From positions 1-64,000 of the forward strand of contig NW_004190499.2 in the NCBI RefSeq assembly GCF_000224145.3: a DNA stretch of 64,000 nucleotides, given 5' to 3'. The position numbers were made by a program, and so were the translations under genes. Below are positions 34,201 through 51,339 of this stretch, piece by piece. This DNA is from Ciona intestinalis (lineage: Eukaryota; Chordata; Ascidiacea; Phlebobranchia; Cionidae). The notes below the pieces were generated by a model that worked only from the letters and a program-made list of their open reading frames with translations, was not told the DNA's origin and made no database searches. Each line of letters opens with the position of its first letter. The first letter of the stretch is position 1.

Positions 34201-36946
34201 TGTGAAGGTTGCCTCACATGGCAACATGCGTTGTGTGAAGGTATCTCTCCTAACAATGAGGTTCCACCCGTCAACTATGTTTGTAAAGTATGTAAGGATC
34301 CACCAGGTGTGAGAAGGTGGGTGGGTTATAGTGGATGTTATTTGTTTATTCTTGTGTAGATCGGCAATGACAGTCGTTATAACACAAGTGTTCTGTTTCA
34401 TACACCTCGTGCCCGCTTACAAGTTACCACGTATGTAACTTATTTATCCTCGCATAGCGGGGCAACGACAGTCGTTATAACACGGGTGTTCTGTTTCATA
34501 CACCTCGTGCCCGCTTACAAGTTACCACGTATGTAATTTTGTGGGTGATTATTTTCTGTATGGCTGATAATTTGGACAACCCATTAGTGACCACTGGGTT
34601 AAAGCAATTGCTGTGAATTGTCTTGCCCAAAACACATACGTCCACAACAGTAGCAGCATTAAGCCTCAAACCCATAACCTCTGGGTTAAAAGCAAGCACA
34701 TTACGTCACTCAACCAAACACCATTATCTTCCCTACAACATTATATTACACAGGTCGCAGAAATTTCTCTTTAACAACGAATTCCTGGTTAAGGGAATTC
34801 CCCCCACCATAACCAACAACAATGAAGCGACAACAGAACAAAAGAAATTCCAGAACTTCATGGAGGTACATTATGACATCATAAACACTTGCGGACAGCA
34901 TGTTTATAAACCAACAATGGGATTGTATTATTGTTTGGGTTCTTGGAATAAATTGTTTCAAATATTTCATTAAAATTCCAACTGCTTTGGTTAAATGCAA
35001 TTTGTTAACAACACTGGTGTTCTGTTTTATACACCTCGTGCCCGCTTACGAGTTACCATGTATGTATCTTTGTGGGTGATTGTATTTTATATATGTCTGA
35101 CCATTTAAACAACTCATTAGTGACCACTGGGTTGAAGCTATTTAAATTAAGTGACTTGCCCAAGGCCACATACATCCACAATGGTAACAGCAACGAGCCT
35201 TAAACCCATTACCCCACAGTTACAACACAAACCCCCTAACCTCTTCCCAACTAACCCCCACCCCCTCCACAGGCCACCCATGCGTTGGTAGACGAGGTAA
35301 TGAGCGTAAAGGAAGCTCTTCGTGGGATTCGGCAACAAATTATCATCGCGGACCCAACATCGGTGCATCCTATGCTTAAGTTATGGGGTGAGTGTTGTGT
35401 AGGTTATGTGGGGTAAGATGGGATTGTGGGGTAATATGGGATTTGGGGGTAAGATGGGATTGTGGGGTTAAATGGGATATGGGGGTAAGATAGGATATAT
35501 GATTGTGGGGTAAGATGGGATATGGGGTAAGATAGGATATATGATTGTGGGGTAAGATGGGATATGGGGTAAGATAGGATTGTGGGGTAAGATGGGAATT
35601 TGGAGTAAAATGGAATACCGTTAGCACCTATATCATATATTTAAGACCTGTTTATGCCCATATTTTATGTTGTTGGGGTAATGGAATAGAATGTGCATAT
35701 ACAATGTTGGGGTAATGGGCCAACTCTGGTCTAAATCCCAGGTCCCATGGCGTGCCTCACTGTAGGACCTCACCCATATAGAATAGAATGTGCATATACA
35801 ATGTTGGGGCAATGGGTCAACTCTGGGCTAAATCCCAGGTCCCATGGCGTACCTCACTGTAGGACCTCACCTATATAGAATTGTGAAAAATGTATTTATA
35901 GTTACCACTCATATGCCCACAGACCAACGATCTCAACCTAATAATTTCATTTTTGCCACAGATTTAAAAGATTCAAAAACTATAGAAGAAAAAAAACAAA
36001 AAGTTGTGACAGAGAAAAAAGTAGAGGGAGTAAAGGAAAGTGAAGGTAATGGAATGATGTCATATTGTTATAAACAAATTATTTTCAACACCATAATAAT
36101 TGTGTTTAACAACTAATACAGCAACTAGTTATAATGTTTAATTAAATACAACTCAATGTAAGTTTATTGTATGTTGGGTTCAGCCATTTTTATTATTTGA
36201 CACTTTTTTCTTTGGTAGATTTTATGCGTGGCGTGTTTTCACGACTGTTGTTTTGCTGTTGATTCCTTTTCATTCATTGTTGAAATTAATTTGATCTTCG
36301 CTGTCGTATTCGAAGACATGAATGTTCAAACAGATGAATGACATTGTCTTAATGTTAGAACCCCCTGAACTTAACACGACACAGGATTGCTTGCATTGTT
36401 ATGTGTTATCGTTCCTATATCAATAAAACTTTGGTATTTTTATGTTAGTATTAAAACTTATGTTATGTTTAATTTAATTATGACGTAACAACCATTATTA
36501 TTCAGTTGAATCCGGTAATCTCGAATCGGAATCGACGGACAAGAGCGCCCTCTGGCGACCGATTGAGGTAAGTGGATAGTTCGCTTTCGCTAATTACGTA
36601 AATTATTAAATCAATCAAAGGTCACACGAGGTCAAATGACGTCATCGAGCGACGTCGCTACGGAGAATGACGTCGTCGCTGCTCGTTGTCGTGGCAACAT
36701 ACTTGCACATATCGACCACATGGAGTCAGTATTGAGCAAACGGACGAGCCAGCTGGAAGACTACGTCACAGGTTATTACCCTAACATGGGAATAAGTTGG
36801 ATGGGCCGCGAAACTCAACTTTGACCCTTCCACCCATAGAAATTGAAAAAGGAAAGATCCCGTCACGCCTCGATGGGTTGGCTTCGGTCAAAAGCGACGT
36901 CGATTCAATTCACAAACTTCTATCTGAAGCTATTACGTCACAGTAA
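16104..36946 (+). CDS. PHF20-like multi-Tudor chromatin protein with an embedded pogo/CENP-B-type transposase
   Basis: One phase-consistent chain of 42 coding exons gives 1,844 residues when one copy of the duplicated block is used. Order: CENP-B-type HTH (about 14-80), Tudor 1 (about 245-300), Tudor 2 (312-367), basic linkers, HTH_psq (about 588-625), CENP-B HTH (about 635-715), DDE_1 (about 740-960), Tudor 3 (about 1053-1100), Tudor 4 (about 1185-1237), Tudor 5 (about 1330-1380), AT-hook RGRPK (1391-1395), C2H2 finger (1431-1454), PHD finger (about 1582-1632) and a C-terminal helical region. Human PHF20/PHF20L1, methyl-lysine readers of the NSL/MOF acetyltransferase complex, share the Tudor-Tudor, AT-hook, C2H2, PHD and C-terminal order but are only about 1,010 residues long and lack a transposase. 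Sub-regions are listed separately with their exons. The mRNA structure is a manual prediction. Confidence 0.88.
16582..16745. mobile_element. MITE-like element with GGCGCC-type terminal inverted repeats
   Basis: The left end reads cataggcgccgaac and the right end ttggcgcctatgc, forming inverted termini around about 160 bp without coding capacity. It shares internal sequence with 1233-1400 and 19377-19470. It lies in an intron of the PHF20-like gene. Confidence 0.65.
19852..20090 (-). mobile_element. SINE copy, minus orientation, 3' module plus body
   Basis: The sequence runs from the tail module (acttatttatcctcgcatag) through the body (gtgaccactgggtttgagtc, cttgcctaatgacacat) to a degenerate head (cagcgtcaaacctcgaccct). 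It lies in the intron between exons 19534-19701 and 20179-20329. Confidence 0.75.
20330..20572 (-). repeat. Intron filled with CTGTCAATCAAACACAAC units, antisense to the gene
   Basis: After the donor at 20330 about five units of 18 bp follow, and another four stand before the acceptor at 20572. On the opposite strand each unit reads GTTGTGTTTGATTGACAG, the same as the sense-strand repeats at 3032-3149 and, on the minus strand, at 63723-63959. Confidence 0.85.
20845..20998 (+). repeat. Tandem repeat of TGATGATGTCATGNGTGGT (about 19-20 bp, 8 copies)
   Basis: Eight successive units contain gatgatgtcatg followed by ggtggt or tgtggt. Each carries TGATGTCA, the CpG-decayed form of the octamer that dominates the right half of the window. 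Confidence 0.9.
21510..21692 (+). mobile_element. SINE 3' half, plus orientation
   Basis: Body and tail of the SINE family are recognisable by taatgggttgtccaaattgt, ggtaacctgtaagcaggcac and the terminal gcgaggataaataagttaca. The tRNA-like head is missing. Confidence 0.75.
22390..25530 (+). CDS. Embedded transposase module of the PHF20-like gene (HTH_psq, CENP-B HTH, DDE_1)
   Basis: Exons: 22390-22457, 22678-22951, 23360-23671, 24026-24230, 24528-24609, 24960-25067, 25449-25530. The first two encode a psq-type HTH (VLNGGRTIMEVAEEMSIDPV) and a CENP-B/Tc5 HTH (SDEENVINWIHDMTDYGWPI, then TTWLSEFLERHPEI). The following exons align along their length with pogo-superfamily DDE_1 domains: YYCDQTVF (family usually MDETGF), KISILTCIGADGSVFEP, GFRKQGVVDSDVIFHWMREI, RPVALLMDLSVEQ (usually LLLDGHSSH), LQHPDQKLFGRLRLQWKK (usually LQPLDVGVFGPLKRAW). 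The three catalytic Asp positions (about 753, 851, 887) are conserved; 35 residues separate the last two. The usual Gly-His-Ser/His around the second Asp and Glu-Thr-Gly after the first are altered. Phases join it in frame to both flanks. No terminal inverted repeats were seen. The changes suggest a domesticated protein that may no longer cut DNA. Confidence 0.9.
24645..24895 (-). mobile_element. SINE copy, minus orientation, with degenerate head
   Basis: The tail is truncated (tgttctgtttcatacacctc). The body has cattagtgaccattaggttg and cagcgtcgagcttcgaacct, and the end reads accaccacggtgctcgactg, resembling a tRNA-like head on the opposite strand. It lies in the intron after exon 24528-24609. 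Confidence 0.75.
25719..29069 (+). CDS. PHF20-like gene, middle part: Pro-rich linker, Tudor 3-5, AT-hook
   Basis: Exons: 25719-25949, 26127-26234, 26518-26802, 26969-27088, 27224-27528, 28208-28340, 28949-29069. Three further Tudor-like domains follow the transposase: KGETVLAKWVDCRLYFAKIL with YKIRYFDGHVKIVKEDFLRP; AGEQVLCRWTDRKFYPATVI with HYLIKYFDNRKKVVKHNWLS; and KGSSVLARWKDCRSYPGTIL with YTVQYYDGMTNRVRKEMVKA. Each is split by an intron at the same place, directly before the YxxxYFD strand, which suggests internal duplication of a two-exon unit. Exon 27224-27528 also encodes seven Thr-Asn-Gln or Thr-Asn-Glu repeats. The last exon ends in an AT-hook (KRGRPK). An alternative donor a few bases away is possible at 29071-29075, but only 29069 keeps the frame. 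Confidence 0.88.
27640..28085 (+). repeat. Array of the ~97-bp ATATGGGTGAGGTCCTACAG family, five copies
   Basis: Units begin near 27640, 27735, 27827, 27924 and 28020. The last is followed by a SINE-like segment (cattagtaaccactgggttg). The array lies in an intron of the PHF20-like gene. Confidence 0.9.
28652..28947 (+). repeat. 20-bp minisatellite ACATAGACACCATATATTAA (about 15 copies)
   Basis: Perfect 20-bp units give way to 19-bp variants (catagacatcatatata). The array ends directly at the acceptor of exon 28949-29069. A second copy stands at 31279-31568. Confidence 0.95.
28652..31153 (+). repeat. Duplicated block, copy 1 (six exons of the PHF20-like gene)
   Basis: This block carries exons 28949-29069, 29313-29406, 29671-29809, 30221-30394, 30653-30683 and 30963-31032: second half of Tudor 5 plus AT-hook, a Ser/Thr linker, the C2H2 finger, an Arg-Gly-rich segment and two short linkers. 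It is nearly identical to 31279-33871. Copy 1 stops abruptly at an N gap, and copy 2 begins in the middle of the 20-bp minisatellite. Confidence 0.93.
29671..36946 (+). CDS. PHF20-like gene, 3' part: C2H2 finger, PHD finger, C-terminal region
   Basis: Exons, using copy 1 of the duplicated block: 29671-29809, 30221-30394, 30653-30683, 30963-31032, then 34117-34316, 34754-34865, 35273-35387, 35962-36045, 36506-36567, 36621-36771, 36840-36946. The C2H2 finger is C-x4-C-x12-H-x4-H (CKVPGCSKIFRNQGSLKQHQ). The PHD finger keeps all eight metal ligands (CGCGAEVEGGFMIQCEGC, TWQHALC, YVCKVC) and is followed by DPPG, as in PHF20. The C-terminal exons encode HPMLKLW and RCRGNILAHIDHMESVLSKR, also PHF20-like. 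The stop TAA is at 36944-36946. The last three exons lie right of the compositional switch and are rich in GACGTC. Confidence 0.9.
31154..31278. other. Assembly gap (125 N) between the two copies of the duplicated block
   Basis: The gap follows ttgctccaa of copy 1; the same phrase continues as ttgctccaacccagtgg in copy 2 at about 33870. This is the pattern left when two overlapping contigs fail to merge. Confidence 1.
31279..33871 (+). repeat. Duplicated block, copy 2
   Basis: The matching exons are 31570-31690, 31939-32032, 32399-32537, 32949-33122, 33375-33405 and 33685-33754. Lengths and encoded residues equal copy 1 apart from rare silent or single-residue changes. Differences are scattered single bases plus about 90 bp of extra ccatcttacctggtgttcca repeats at about 32215-32310. 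The six exons total 629 nt (not divisible by three), so using both copies in one mRNA shifts the frame and meets a stop within about 11 codons. Confidence 0.92.
34360..34700 (-). mobile_element. SINE copies, minus orientation (two 3' modules plus body)
   Basis: Two tail modules (cacctcgtgcccgcttacaa) are followed by the body (gtgaccactgggttaaagca, tgtcttgcccaaaacacata) and a degenerate head. They lie in the intron after the PHD exon. Confidence 0.8.
35388..35620 (+). repeat. GGGGTAAGATGGGATTGTG minisatellite, starting at a splice donor
   Basis: Directly after the donor of exon 35273-35387 the unit gtggggtaagatgggat repeats about 12 times with drift. Each unit contains GTAAGA, a good donor consensus. 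Confidence 0.9.
35690..35880 (-). repeat. Two inverted copies of the ~97-bp ATATGGGTGAGGTCC family
   Basis: Reverse-complement units containing ggacctcacccatatagaat lie in an intron of the PHF20-like gene, opposite in direction to 27640-28085. Confidence 0.85.
36170..36335 (+). repeat. Third dispersed family (phrase GCGTGTTTTNACGACTGTNG)
   Basis: This is a recurrent unit of about 150 bp that runs from a Leu/Phe-like ttatttgaca stretch through cgtgttttcacgactgttgt and ttgatcttcgctgtcgtatt to a short inverted end. Other copies or fragments are at about 5960-6060, 7670-7770, 13400-13530, 22030-22185, 38950-39065, 43145-43285 and, inverted, 41500-41610 and 57960-58090. No coding capacity is seen; it is probably a non-autonomous element. 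Confidence 0.7.
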
Positions 36947-37190
36947 CCATTGTGTCAGCTAACAACGTCATAAACGGACTTTTACAACATCCGGGGTGAT
37001 GAGCCAACTTTGGCCGAAATCCCTCGGCTGCTGTTTATAATGTATATTACAACAATCATACCATGACGTCACAACGTTTGTGACGTCATAAAATATGGCG
37101 TAACCTTCTCTGACGTCACACGGAGAATCGGCGCGTCGGTGATCTCGTGATTTTTAGTTGTTTGTTTTAAAATCGCGAAAAATTGTGAAA

Positions 37191-37196
37191 AATAAA
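37191..37196 (+). other. Polyadenylation signal AATAAA of the PHF20-like gene
   Basis: The canonical hexamer lies 245 bases after the stop at 36946 in an AT-rich stretch. No other AATAAA is closer. Confidence 0.55.
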
Positions 37197-38039
37197 TTTC
37201 TTTCAAATAATGACGTTATTACTTTTGTATGTGAATTCATTCACTCATTTCAAAACAAATATGAATGAATGTAACTTATTTATCCTCGCATGGCGGGGTA
37301 GCGACAGTCGCTATACCACGGGCGTTCTGTTTCATACACCTCGTGCCCGCTTACAAGTTACCACGTATGTCAAAAACCACATACGTGACATTACAACACT
37401 TAATCTTAACTTTTATAATCTTACAAGTTTTTTTTATTTTTACATGACCAATTTTAATCAACACTGATTCTTTTCCAACATCGATGTCACTGCATAATGA
37501 TGTTCATTATGACGTCATTAACGTTTTATCGACGAGTTATTTCGTTTAATATTTCATGTCCCTAGGGGGCGCAACGGAGAGTTATTTAAAACGACATGAC
37601 GTCATTGATTTTTCCGCCTTAATAACCACGTGATGCAGTATCAACCAATCAGATCGACATCTCGTTTCCTACAGAAGTCACGTGGTCGGTCGATTGTTCT
37701 TAAAATAATGAATTGATTATGACGTAACAATACTAATCACGTGTTTCTTTCACAGAACCTTTGCCCTCATGCTCGCTGTCAATGTTATGCAAGGATTATG
37801 TAAAATACAATTATTTCTGATATCTCAGAATAATTAAAATAAAACTTATAAATTATTCGGGACGATGTTTATGTATTTCGCCATCTCTTGTATTTATTGT
37901 AACGTTGAAACCTAAACGAAAGAAATATAAAACACAACTTATTTATCTTCGAATACGAATGCGAAGATCAAATTATTTTAAACACGTAGCGGTCACTAAT
38001 AGCTTGTTCAAATTATTAGGCAAACGGAAAAAAAATAAA

Positions 38040-38425
38040 CAATCAACAACAAAGTTACATACGTGGTAACTTGTAAGCTGGCACGAGGTGTATGAAACAG
38101 AACACACCCATGTTATAACGACTGTCATTGCCCCGCCATGCGAGGATAAATAAGTTACATACGTGGTAACTTGTAAGCGGGCACGAGGTGTATGAAACAG
38201 AACACCCGTGTTATAACGACTGTCGTTGCCAGCCATGTGAGGATAAATAAGTTACATACGTGGTAACTTGTAAGCGGGCACGAGGTGTATGAAACAGAAC
38301 ACCCGTGTTATGACGACTTTCATTTTCCGACCACGCGAGGATAAATAAGTTACATACGTGGTAACTTGTAAGCGGGCACGAGGTGTATGAAACAGAACAC
38401 CGTGTTATAACGACTTCATTTTCCG
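38040..38425 (+). repeat. Four tandem SINE 3' modules, plus orientation
   Basis: The units (gttacatacgtggtaacttg to gaggataaataa) are about 97 bp and run into the N gap. Orientation is opposite to the array at 1-715. Confidence 0.9.
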
Positions 38426-38522
38426 NNNNNNNNNNNNNNNNNNNNNNNNNNNNNNNNNNNNNNNNNNNNNNNNNNNNNNNNNNNNNNNNNNNNNNNNNNN
38501 NNNNNNNNNNNNNNNNNNNNNN
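38426..38522. other. Assembly gap (97 N)
   Basis: The gap lies inside or at the end of the SINE module array, as expected where tandem copies cannot be assembled. Confidence 1.
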
Positions 38523-38705
38523 ACCATCGCGGTGTGTTCTATTTATAATGTCAGATTTTATTATGACGTCAAAAGGGGAGTCTGGTTCAAGAATTATAAA
38601 ATTGACTGTTTTGACAATGGATATCCTTGAAATCGATTATTAACTTTCCAGAACCCCGAAACAAATTCCCGAGACTTATGTTCGGTTCATGCTGGATTAA
38701 ACATA

Positions 38706-38899
38706 ATACAGGTCGGGGAAGATGGGACACCTTTAGCGCATATTATTCAAATTTCCTGATCGTTTTTTAAACAATTAACAACAGTCTATGGGAGGCGTAA
38801 AGATAAGGTTTTAGAATTCGTTGAATGTCATTGTTTACTACCAAATGGGATGAGAAAATAGATTAAAAAAGGTGTCCCATCTTCCCCCACCCTACTACA
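38706..38899. mobile_element. MITE with GGGGGAAGATGGGACAC inverted termini
   Basis: The left end contains ggtcggggaagatgggacac and the right end gtgtcccatcttcccccacc. Their reverse complements match over about 20 bp. The interior has no coding capacity and matches the element at 42469-42667 in inverted orientation. Confidence 0.8.
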
Positions 38900-39442
38900 C
38901 TTCTATTATCGGGTTATCATACCTTTATATAGTTGTTAATAAACGTAAGTAAGGTTTAGCAGCCACGCTTTTATTGGACCATAGCGTGTTTTATCGACTG
39001 TCGTTTTGCTGCTAATTCTCTTCGCTGATTAAATTAATTTAGTTTTCGCTATCGTATTCGAAGAAATTTTACTGTGTCTTTAAATGAAGTTTGCCTCTAT
39101 ATATAGGTAAGGCCATACGGCATAGCATACATGCGATTTATGCCAGAGTTGGCCAATTACCCCAAACAAACACTTTAAAGTAATTTGTTCATTTTTCCAT
39201 TACCCAGGAATTTTCTAAAGTAAACAAAATCCTTCGTTTGTTGGTGTGTCATCCTGTTGGGAATAAAGATTGTTTTTTCAGGCCACCGCAAGTGAGAGAA
39301 CGAAAGAAAAAAGCAAAAGAGAGAGTCGTAGAAACAGCGATTTTGGTCGAGTCTCGAATTCGCATTTGGTGTAAATTGTTGCTATCTGTTGGTTTATGTT
39401 ATGATATATTAATGTTGTTTCTATATTTTGCAGGCTGTTGCT

Positions 39443-47317
<7,875 letters not shown>

Positions 47318-47369
47318 TGACGTCACAAGGATTGCAGAAGTTTATTTGTAAAGAAATAATCGCTAGACT

Positions 47370-47375
47370 TTTATT
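47370..47375 (-). other. Polyadenylation signal AATAAA of the phosphatase gene
   Basis: On the minus strand caataaaag lies 105 bases after the phosphatase stop (47480) and 53 bases beyond the stop of the convergent K2P gene, so the two 3' UTRs must meet or overlap. Confidence 0.5.
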
Positions 47376-47479
47376 GTTACGTCACAATCAACACGTCATC
47401 TATTGCACGCGTTTAATACAAAGGTTGAAACAATAGGCACTATGACGTATACATGGAACTGCAAGTGACGTCACCAATA

Positions 47480-50400
47480 CTATGTCGGTTCTTCCCCAAC
47501 TTCTGATGACGTAATATACTTTTTAATGATGTCATAACACGCTTTATATTGTTCCTGGAAAACAGTGACGTAATATTGACATATTAATAATAATGTCACA
47601 TCCGTCTTACCTTCGTCCTTACCACTAGAGGGCGACAATCGCGAAGATCTTTCACCGACCTGAAGACGTCAATCGCGTTTTCGCGTCGAAGGCGTTCCAG
47701 AAGGTTTATGACGCAACAGAAGATACCCGACCGTCCAGCGCCGTCGCTATAACAATAACATCGTGACGTCAGTGCCACGTGGCGTCACAGCAACGTCACT
47801 ATGGCAACCATACCTGCAGTGAATCACCACACGAGGTCGCACTCCGTCGTGATCAGCGTTCAGTTGCTTAGCAACCAGGTTGGCAAGGTTGATTAAAACA
47901 GCGCCACCATCTGGAGGAGGCTGGTTCTCGTCCTCCCACACTTGGTAGCGCAAGTGAGTCACAGTCGTCGTTTTCTGGAATATGATGTCATTTCCGTGAC
48001 TGTGGTGAGGTGAAGTGACGTATATACTCACGTGATCAGGTTGATCGCCTGAAACACTCAGCGTCGTCTCGATGTATTCGCCATGATCGATTGTGACGTC
48101 ATTATGAACAGACAATTCCCCGCATTCCATAGAATCGTCGTTGATTGGCCAATATTGCGCGCATTGCTCCTGCATAGATTATTACGTCACAACTGTCATT
48201 TGAGGGGATATCATCTAACGACTTACCACGTGGTCTATTGTTAATGGCGTCAACATAACGATGTGTGTGACGTAATTATCGATGACAACACGCCAGAAGT
48301 CTTCGATTGTGTTTTGCATCGGTGCTTGCGTCACAATCAGGTTGTGTTTGACGTCATAGCACTGTAAACCAGAAGGGTTGTGACGTAATAATAGAGCGTA
48401 GACAAGGAATGTGACTATGACGTAACAATGCAGTTGTCACGCATGACTTACCTGCATCATAGATGCGTTCGCGTATGGCGGAGTCTGTTCGCTCGGTCGC
48501 ATGCGGATGAATATCTGGCTGTGTTCGTCTGCAGAGGTAGTTATGTTTATGACGTCATAATAAGCATTATATCAACATACATGGGATAATATCTTGGTCT
48601 CTATTTTTGATGGCGTTGTCAGGGAAAGTCCCCGAACCGAGTCTAGGATTAGATGGGCACGTAAGTGATAGTTTGTCGAATTCTGCTTCGAATCCGCTTT
48701 TTCCGCTCTCAGGGTCCTCACTGTGACGTAATAACTATCATTGCGTAATAATAAAAGTGCATAAACAATATATACTGTGGTGATCAAACGCGTTTATTTA
48801 TTCTAGAAGATGTATTTGTGTATTGTGGAAATAATGACAACTGTCACGTCACCTTTCTAATGACGTGTACCGCGACGTGAAATCTTCCTTTGTGACGTCA
48901 GTATTACCGAACAAATGAATCTCCATCGCGAGTTTGTGCAAGAAGACGTATTGATCCTGTTTGTTACGTCATAATGAATAACAATCGAATAAAGGATGGA
49001 TATTATGACGTCACTTACCAAGCTTTGAACCATTTCCGTTCTCTTCGTTCTCAGGTTAGCTATGACGTCATAAACATCAATATTGTTGTCATTGTTTAGT
49101 TTGTTGACGAGATAATCTAGAACAATGTAAGTTCCGGTTCTACCTACACCTGCGCTATAAACACCCATTGTTACGTTAACAATTAAAATAATCGCGCACC
49201 TTTATTAACCTGCAATGCACGACAATGGGTCCCGGTGTGGCGTCACAATCAGATTGTGCTTTTAGCGTTCGCACTCGAAATCGGAAAATTTCAGAAGTCG
49301 TTTTTGGAACTCCGTGGTCCGGCCACGCGCGGTATTGGAACTGGGAGATGTTTCGAGGCTCCTGTGGTGACGTCATAATATATAATGTAACGTCATAATA
49401 TATAATGAATTCAAAAAATTATAAGTCAAAGAATAACGACCGTATAAAAAATAATGACGTCACAACTCGATAAAGTTTTCAACTTACGTCATCAGGATGA
49501 TCGGAATGCGTGACCTTTAGTAACCTTTCAACGAAACTTCCATAGTCTATGACGTCATGGAGGGAAACGCGAATCTTCCCGAATTCCATTGTCCCATCTT
49601 CCGGCCAGTATTGTTCGCATTTTTTCTACACGAAACAAAATCGTTTATGACGTATACATGCGGGGTTATGACGTCATAAATTAAAAGCAGCCAAAGTTTG
49701 AAAATAAAGAAGCAGAAGTAAAATAAAGGAAACCGAAAGAAATAAAATTTGCCAAGGTTTGTTGCAACCGCCATATTGAAATCAGCGTCATAATGCACCG
49801 ATTCATACGTCATAAAGTAAAGTCACTCGAATACCTGGCCCGGGAATTTGAATGGTGACGGCAGACGTGTGTATGGCTGTGAATGTATATCACCCATGGT
49901 TATTAAAAGAAGCCTAATGACGTCATACTCGTGACGTCATCGAGAGTTAAAGAGGGAAGAACCATGCGCGGTATATTATGACGTCATACTTACTCGTCCA
50001 AGTTCGCGAAGTTCGGTAATCATGACTATGACGTAACAATGGTGTTCCCATATCATCCGCCAAAAGTCGTCGAGTGTATTTTCCTTTGGTCCTTGCGCGG
50101 CTATGAACTTTTTCTCTACGTCATGACCCTGTGATGTCAAGATTAGCATTACGTCATTATTGTGACGTCACGATTTTCATTACGTCATTAAATGTCTAAC
50201 ATCCACTTACGTCGATAAATGAAGCGTTGATGTAATCGGAGAAGGCTACCTCATCAATGGGTGACAGTTTGACGCGGCTGTCGTCACCTTGGTAATAATG
50301 GGGATTATTACGTCATAATGATAATAACAAAATATGTGGGGGTAAGATGGGATACCGTTAGCAATAATATTTATTATAAAAGAGAATGGGAAACATGGAC

Positions 50401-51248
50401 CATCTTACCCAATACATGATGTAGCCACAAATATATCAATCGTATATTATTAACTCACAAGTGATCACGTTCTTGTATCTGTTCTTCTCTTTGTTTTCCG
50501 TGAGTTTTGCGTAATCTGCCACCGGTTGTAGTGACGATACATAAGCGGGCATCGACTGTGGGGGGGGGGTTGTTAGAGAATTAATAACAATAATAATAAC
50601 CAGCAATAATAAAGTGGGAGTCCGAAACAACAACCATTGCCTACTCACTGCATTAAGGAATGTTTTGAGTCGGTTATAAAGCAACAACAGTCACTATAGC
50701 AATAATATAAAGTAAAGTGGGCCGGGGTAAGATGGTCAGTGTGGGCTGGGGTAAGTTAGGACACGTTTTTATTCTCTGTTTATCGTGTTATTTGGTAGTA
50801 AACAAATAATATTTATAGAATTATATAACAGTATCCTCACGACTCTAAAATAGCGTTGTTAATTGTTAAAAACACGATCAGGAAATATGACATTATGAGC
50901 TAATGATAAACAGGCAGGGCAACGGCAACGAAAGCAATAAAATACAACATGAAACAAAACCAAACCAGTAAAGATACACAGGGACATCACCTGAAACTCA
51001 GCCCTAAACAACCTATCCTCATCCGCATGTTTATTGTTATATACTTCATATAAATCCTCGGCCCGAATCTCAGTGTTCGGTTTGACTACTTTAGGGACTT
51101 CCCCATCACTGCTGTCGTCATCGGTTGGAATTGCATCTATGACGTCACCATTGGCTACTGTGACGTCACACTGAGCAATGTCCGACATTGAATTTTTCGA
51201 CGAATTTCGCGACATCGAACCTACGTCATAATCAACATTATTAAACAT
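47480..51248 (-). CDS. Receptor-type protein tyrosine phosphatase, tandem catalytic domains D1 and D2
   Basis: Exons in order of translation: 51220-50991 (or from an in-frame ATG at 51248 without splicing), 50555-50459, 50287-50211, 50128-49994, 49625-49488, 49361-49210, 49154-49019, 48956-48853, 48720-48581, 48528-48452, 48361-48227, 48169-48032, 47974-47814, 47746-47623, 47554-47480. All phases agree; about 640 residues. D1 has [36 protein letters not shown], the WPDHGVP loop and the signature [10 protein letters not shown], so it should be active. D2 has [23 protein letters not shown] in place of WPD, and [10 protein letters not shown], so it is probably regulatory. The two-domain layout and closest look are type IIB (PTPRM/K/T/U). 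No transmembrane segment or ectodomain was identified upstream; see findings. It dephosphorylates tyrosines on adhesion or signalling proteins by family analogy. Confidence 0.92.
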
Positions 51249-51339
51249 TGTTCGAAAACAAACGACTTGTTACGTCATAATGCGTTTGATTTGTTTGACA
51301 TATGACGTCACAATGCAAATAGACAACATAGTTATGTAA

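Larger units (their letters stand above)
37197..39433. other. Intergenic region with SINE array, gap and MITE
   Basis: Contents in order: one SINE tail module (37265-37370); a CpG-retaining stretch with TGACGTCA, CACGTGA and ccaatcag motifs (37480-37760) that could serve the K2P gene; a four-copy SINE module array (38040-38425); an N gap (38426-38522); a MITE (38706-38899); and a copy of the third dispersed family (38950-39065). No exon can be supported. A 5' UTR exon of the K2P gene may lie here or at 39190-39350. Confidence 0.6.

Noticed and set aside
35376..35627. Minus-strand frame with LTPQSHLTP repeats
   Set aside because: It is the translated GGGGTAAGATGGGA minisatellite.
37973..38425. 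Frames containing TYVTYLSSHGGA or FHTPRARLQVT
   Set aside because: This peptide recurs wherever the SINE tail module lies (1-715, 9738, 11521, 14105, 37210, 44412, 53307). It is the repeat in translation, not a gene family.
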